A stretch of DNA of 60,834 nt from Aestuarierythrobacter sp037968495 (GTDB lineage: Bacteria; Pseudomonadota; Alphaproteobacteria; Sphingomonadales; Sphingomonadaceae), in NCBI GenBank assembly GCA_037968495.1, contig JBBKVP010000042.1, forward strand, positions 1 to 60,834, written 5' to 3'. Each line of letters starts with the position of its first letter. Position 1 is the stretch's first letter. Made by a program: the position numbers and the translations under genes. The notes under the pieces are model-generated. The model was not told the origin of the DNA. It was given only the letters and a program-made list of their open reading frames with translations, and ran no database searches. This document shows positions 60,383 through 60,834 of the stretch, piece by piece.

Positions 60383-60834
60383 ATGTCGTTGCTCGAATCC
60401 CGGAAGACCTACAAGCCCTTCGAATATCCATGGGCCTATGACTTCTGGAAACGCCAGCAACAAATCCACTGGATGCCCGAGGAAGTTCCTTTGGGCGAGG
60501 ACTGCCGCGATTGGGCGCAGAACCTGACCGATCACGAGCGCAACCTGCTCACACAAATCTTCCGCTTCTTCACCCAGGCCGATATCGAGGTGCAGGATTG
60601 CTACCATGAAAAATACGGCCGTGTGTTCAAGCCGACCGAGATCAAGATGATGCTCGCCGCCTTTTCCAACATGGAAACGGTGCATATCGCGGCCTATTCG
60701 CACCTGCTCGACACCATCGGCATGCCCGAAAGCGAATATGGCATGTTCCTCGAATATGAGGAGATGAAGAACAAGCACGATTATCTGCAGGAATTCGGCG
60801 TCGAAAATGACGAGGATATTGCCCGCACGCTGGC
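60383..60834 (+). CDS. nrdB: Class I ribonucleotide reductase small subunit, 5' part
   Basis: About 150 codons are present before the window ends. The protein starts MSLLESRKTYKPFEYPWAYD and contains HWMPEEVPLGED and the first iron ligands of the family: Glu in TQADIEVQDCYHEKYG, the FSNMETVHIAAYSHLLDTIG segment and a following acidic stretch. It has no N-terminal ATP-cone. GGAGA lies about 7 bases before the ATG. The rest lies outside the window. Confidence 0.93.
   Translation, partial: MSLLESRKTYKPFEYPWAYDFWKRQQQIHWMPEEVPLGEDCRDWAQNLTDHERNLLTQIFRFFTQADIEVQDCYHEKYGRVFKPTEIKMMLAAFSNMETVHIAAYSHLLDTIGMPESEYGMFLEYEEMKNKHDYLQEFGVENDEDIARTL

Noticed and set aside
60347..60778. A 143-codon minus-strand frame at the window end
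   Set aside because: It is antisense to nrdB, whose plus-strand product matches the family from its first residues.
1..60834. tRNA genes, CRISPR arrays, insertion sequences, prophage or restriction-modification genes
   Set aside because: No tRNA arm patterns, regular repeat-spacer arrays, transposase motifs, phage structural genes or methylase/nuclease motifs were recognised in reading both strands.

Overview
The window looks like chromosomal DNA of a Sphingomonadales alphaproteobacterium, most like the Erythrobacter/Altererythrobacter group. This rests on moderately high GC, tight gene packing with many ATGA or GTGA overlaps, family signatures such as the ATP-cone-less NrdA, DUF4402, DUF6491, DUF924, CHRD and zf-CHCC proteins, and a REP-like palindrome of a type I associate with this group. 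No search could be run, so the taxon is an inference. About 55 protein genes are supported. No rRNA, tRNA, CRISPR array, insertion sequence or prophage is visible.

Layout. (1) 1-5170, minus strand: trmB; a 0.5 kb structured intergenic stretch with a strong two-way terminator; lolA; rpmG (short, easily missed); then pabBC-rluA-like-arfB with overlapping ends. (2) 5268-9577: a HerA/DUF853 ATPase and an M1 aminopeptidase lipoprotein. (3) 9677-12854, the most unusual locus: a secreted six-EF-hand protein, an OmpR-type regulator and a histidine kinase with an Arg-rich periplasmic loop, in that order on the minus strand. The leader carries an 11-bp perfect hairpin with a tiny ORF in its loop, and three TGTCGCA repeats in helical phase lie upstream. 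(4) 12855-24211: cupin and VOC proteins, two divergent peptidases 38 bp apart, a REP-like palindrome, thioesterase plus old-yellow-enzyme pair, ald, yggS, thiE-like, ftsK. (5) 24219-33074: glnD with an acyl-CoA synthetase, lgt (leader with two competing RNA pairings) with a MidA-type methyltransferase, and a fused osmoprotectant ABC transporter. (6) 33141-43524: membrane and lipid genes, a lipoprotein, a TetR regulator, a 5'-nucleotidase, an SDR lacking the usual Tyr, a DsbA-family isomerase, gyrB (probably leaderless), an acyl-CoA ligase and a 27-residue hydrophobic miniprotein. (7) 43760-56202: guaA, CHRD lipoprotein, a decayed endonuclease III gene, SDR, nitronate monooxygenase, small conserved families, a DUF4402 protein beside the tail of a lost paralogue, an orphan ABC ATPase with nadB, an alpha/beta hydrolase and a penicillin-binding-protein-like serine hydrolase. 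(8) 56203-60834: nrdA and the 5' end of nrdB, separated by 1.6 kb of small membrane and hydrophilic protein genes, with a candidate NrdR box pair 32 bp apart before nrdA.

Most genes are core housekeeping: translation and RNA modification, folate, NAD and GMP synthesis, dNTP supply, DNA translocation and topology, nitrogen sensing, and lipoprotein maturation and sorting (lgt and lolA, with at least eight predicted lipoproteins). The accessory signal is concentrated in the EF-hand/two-component locus, the small ORFs around nrdA/nrdB and upstream of guaA, and the regulatory structures listed under findings.
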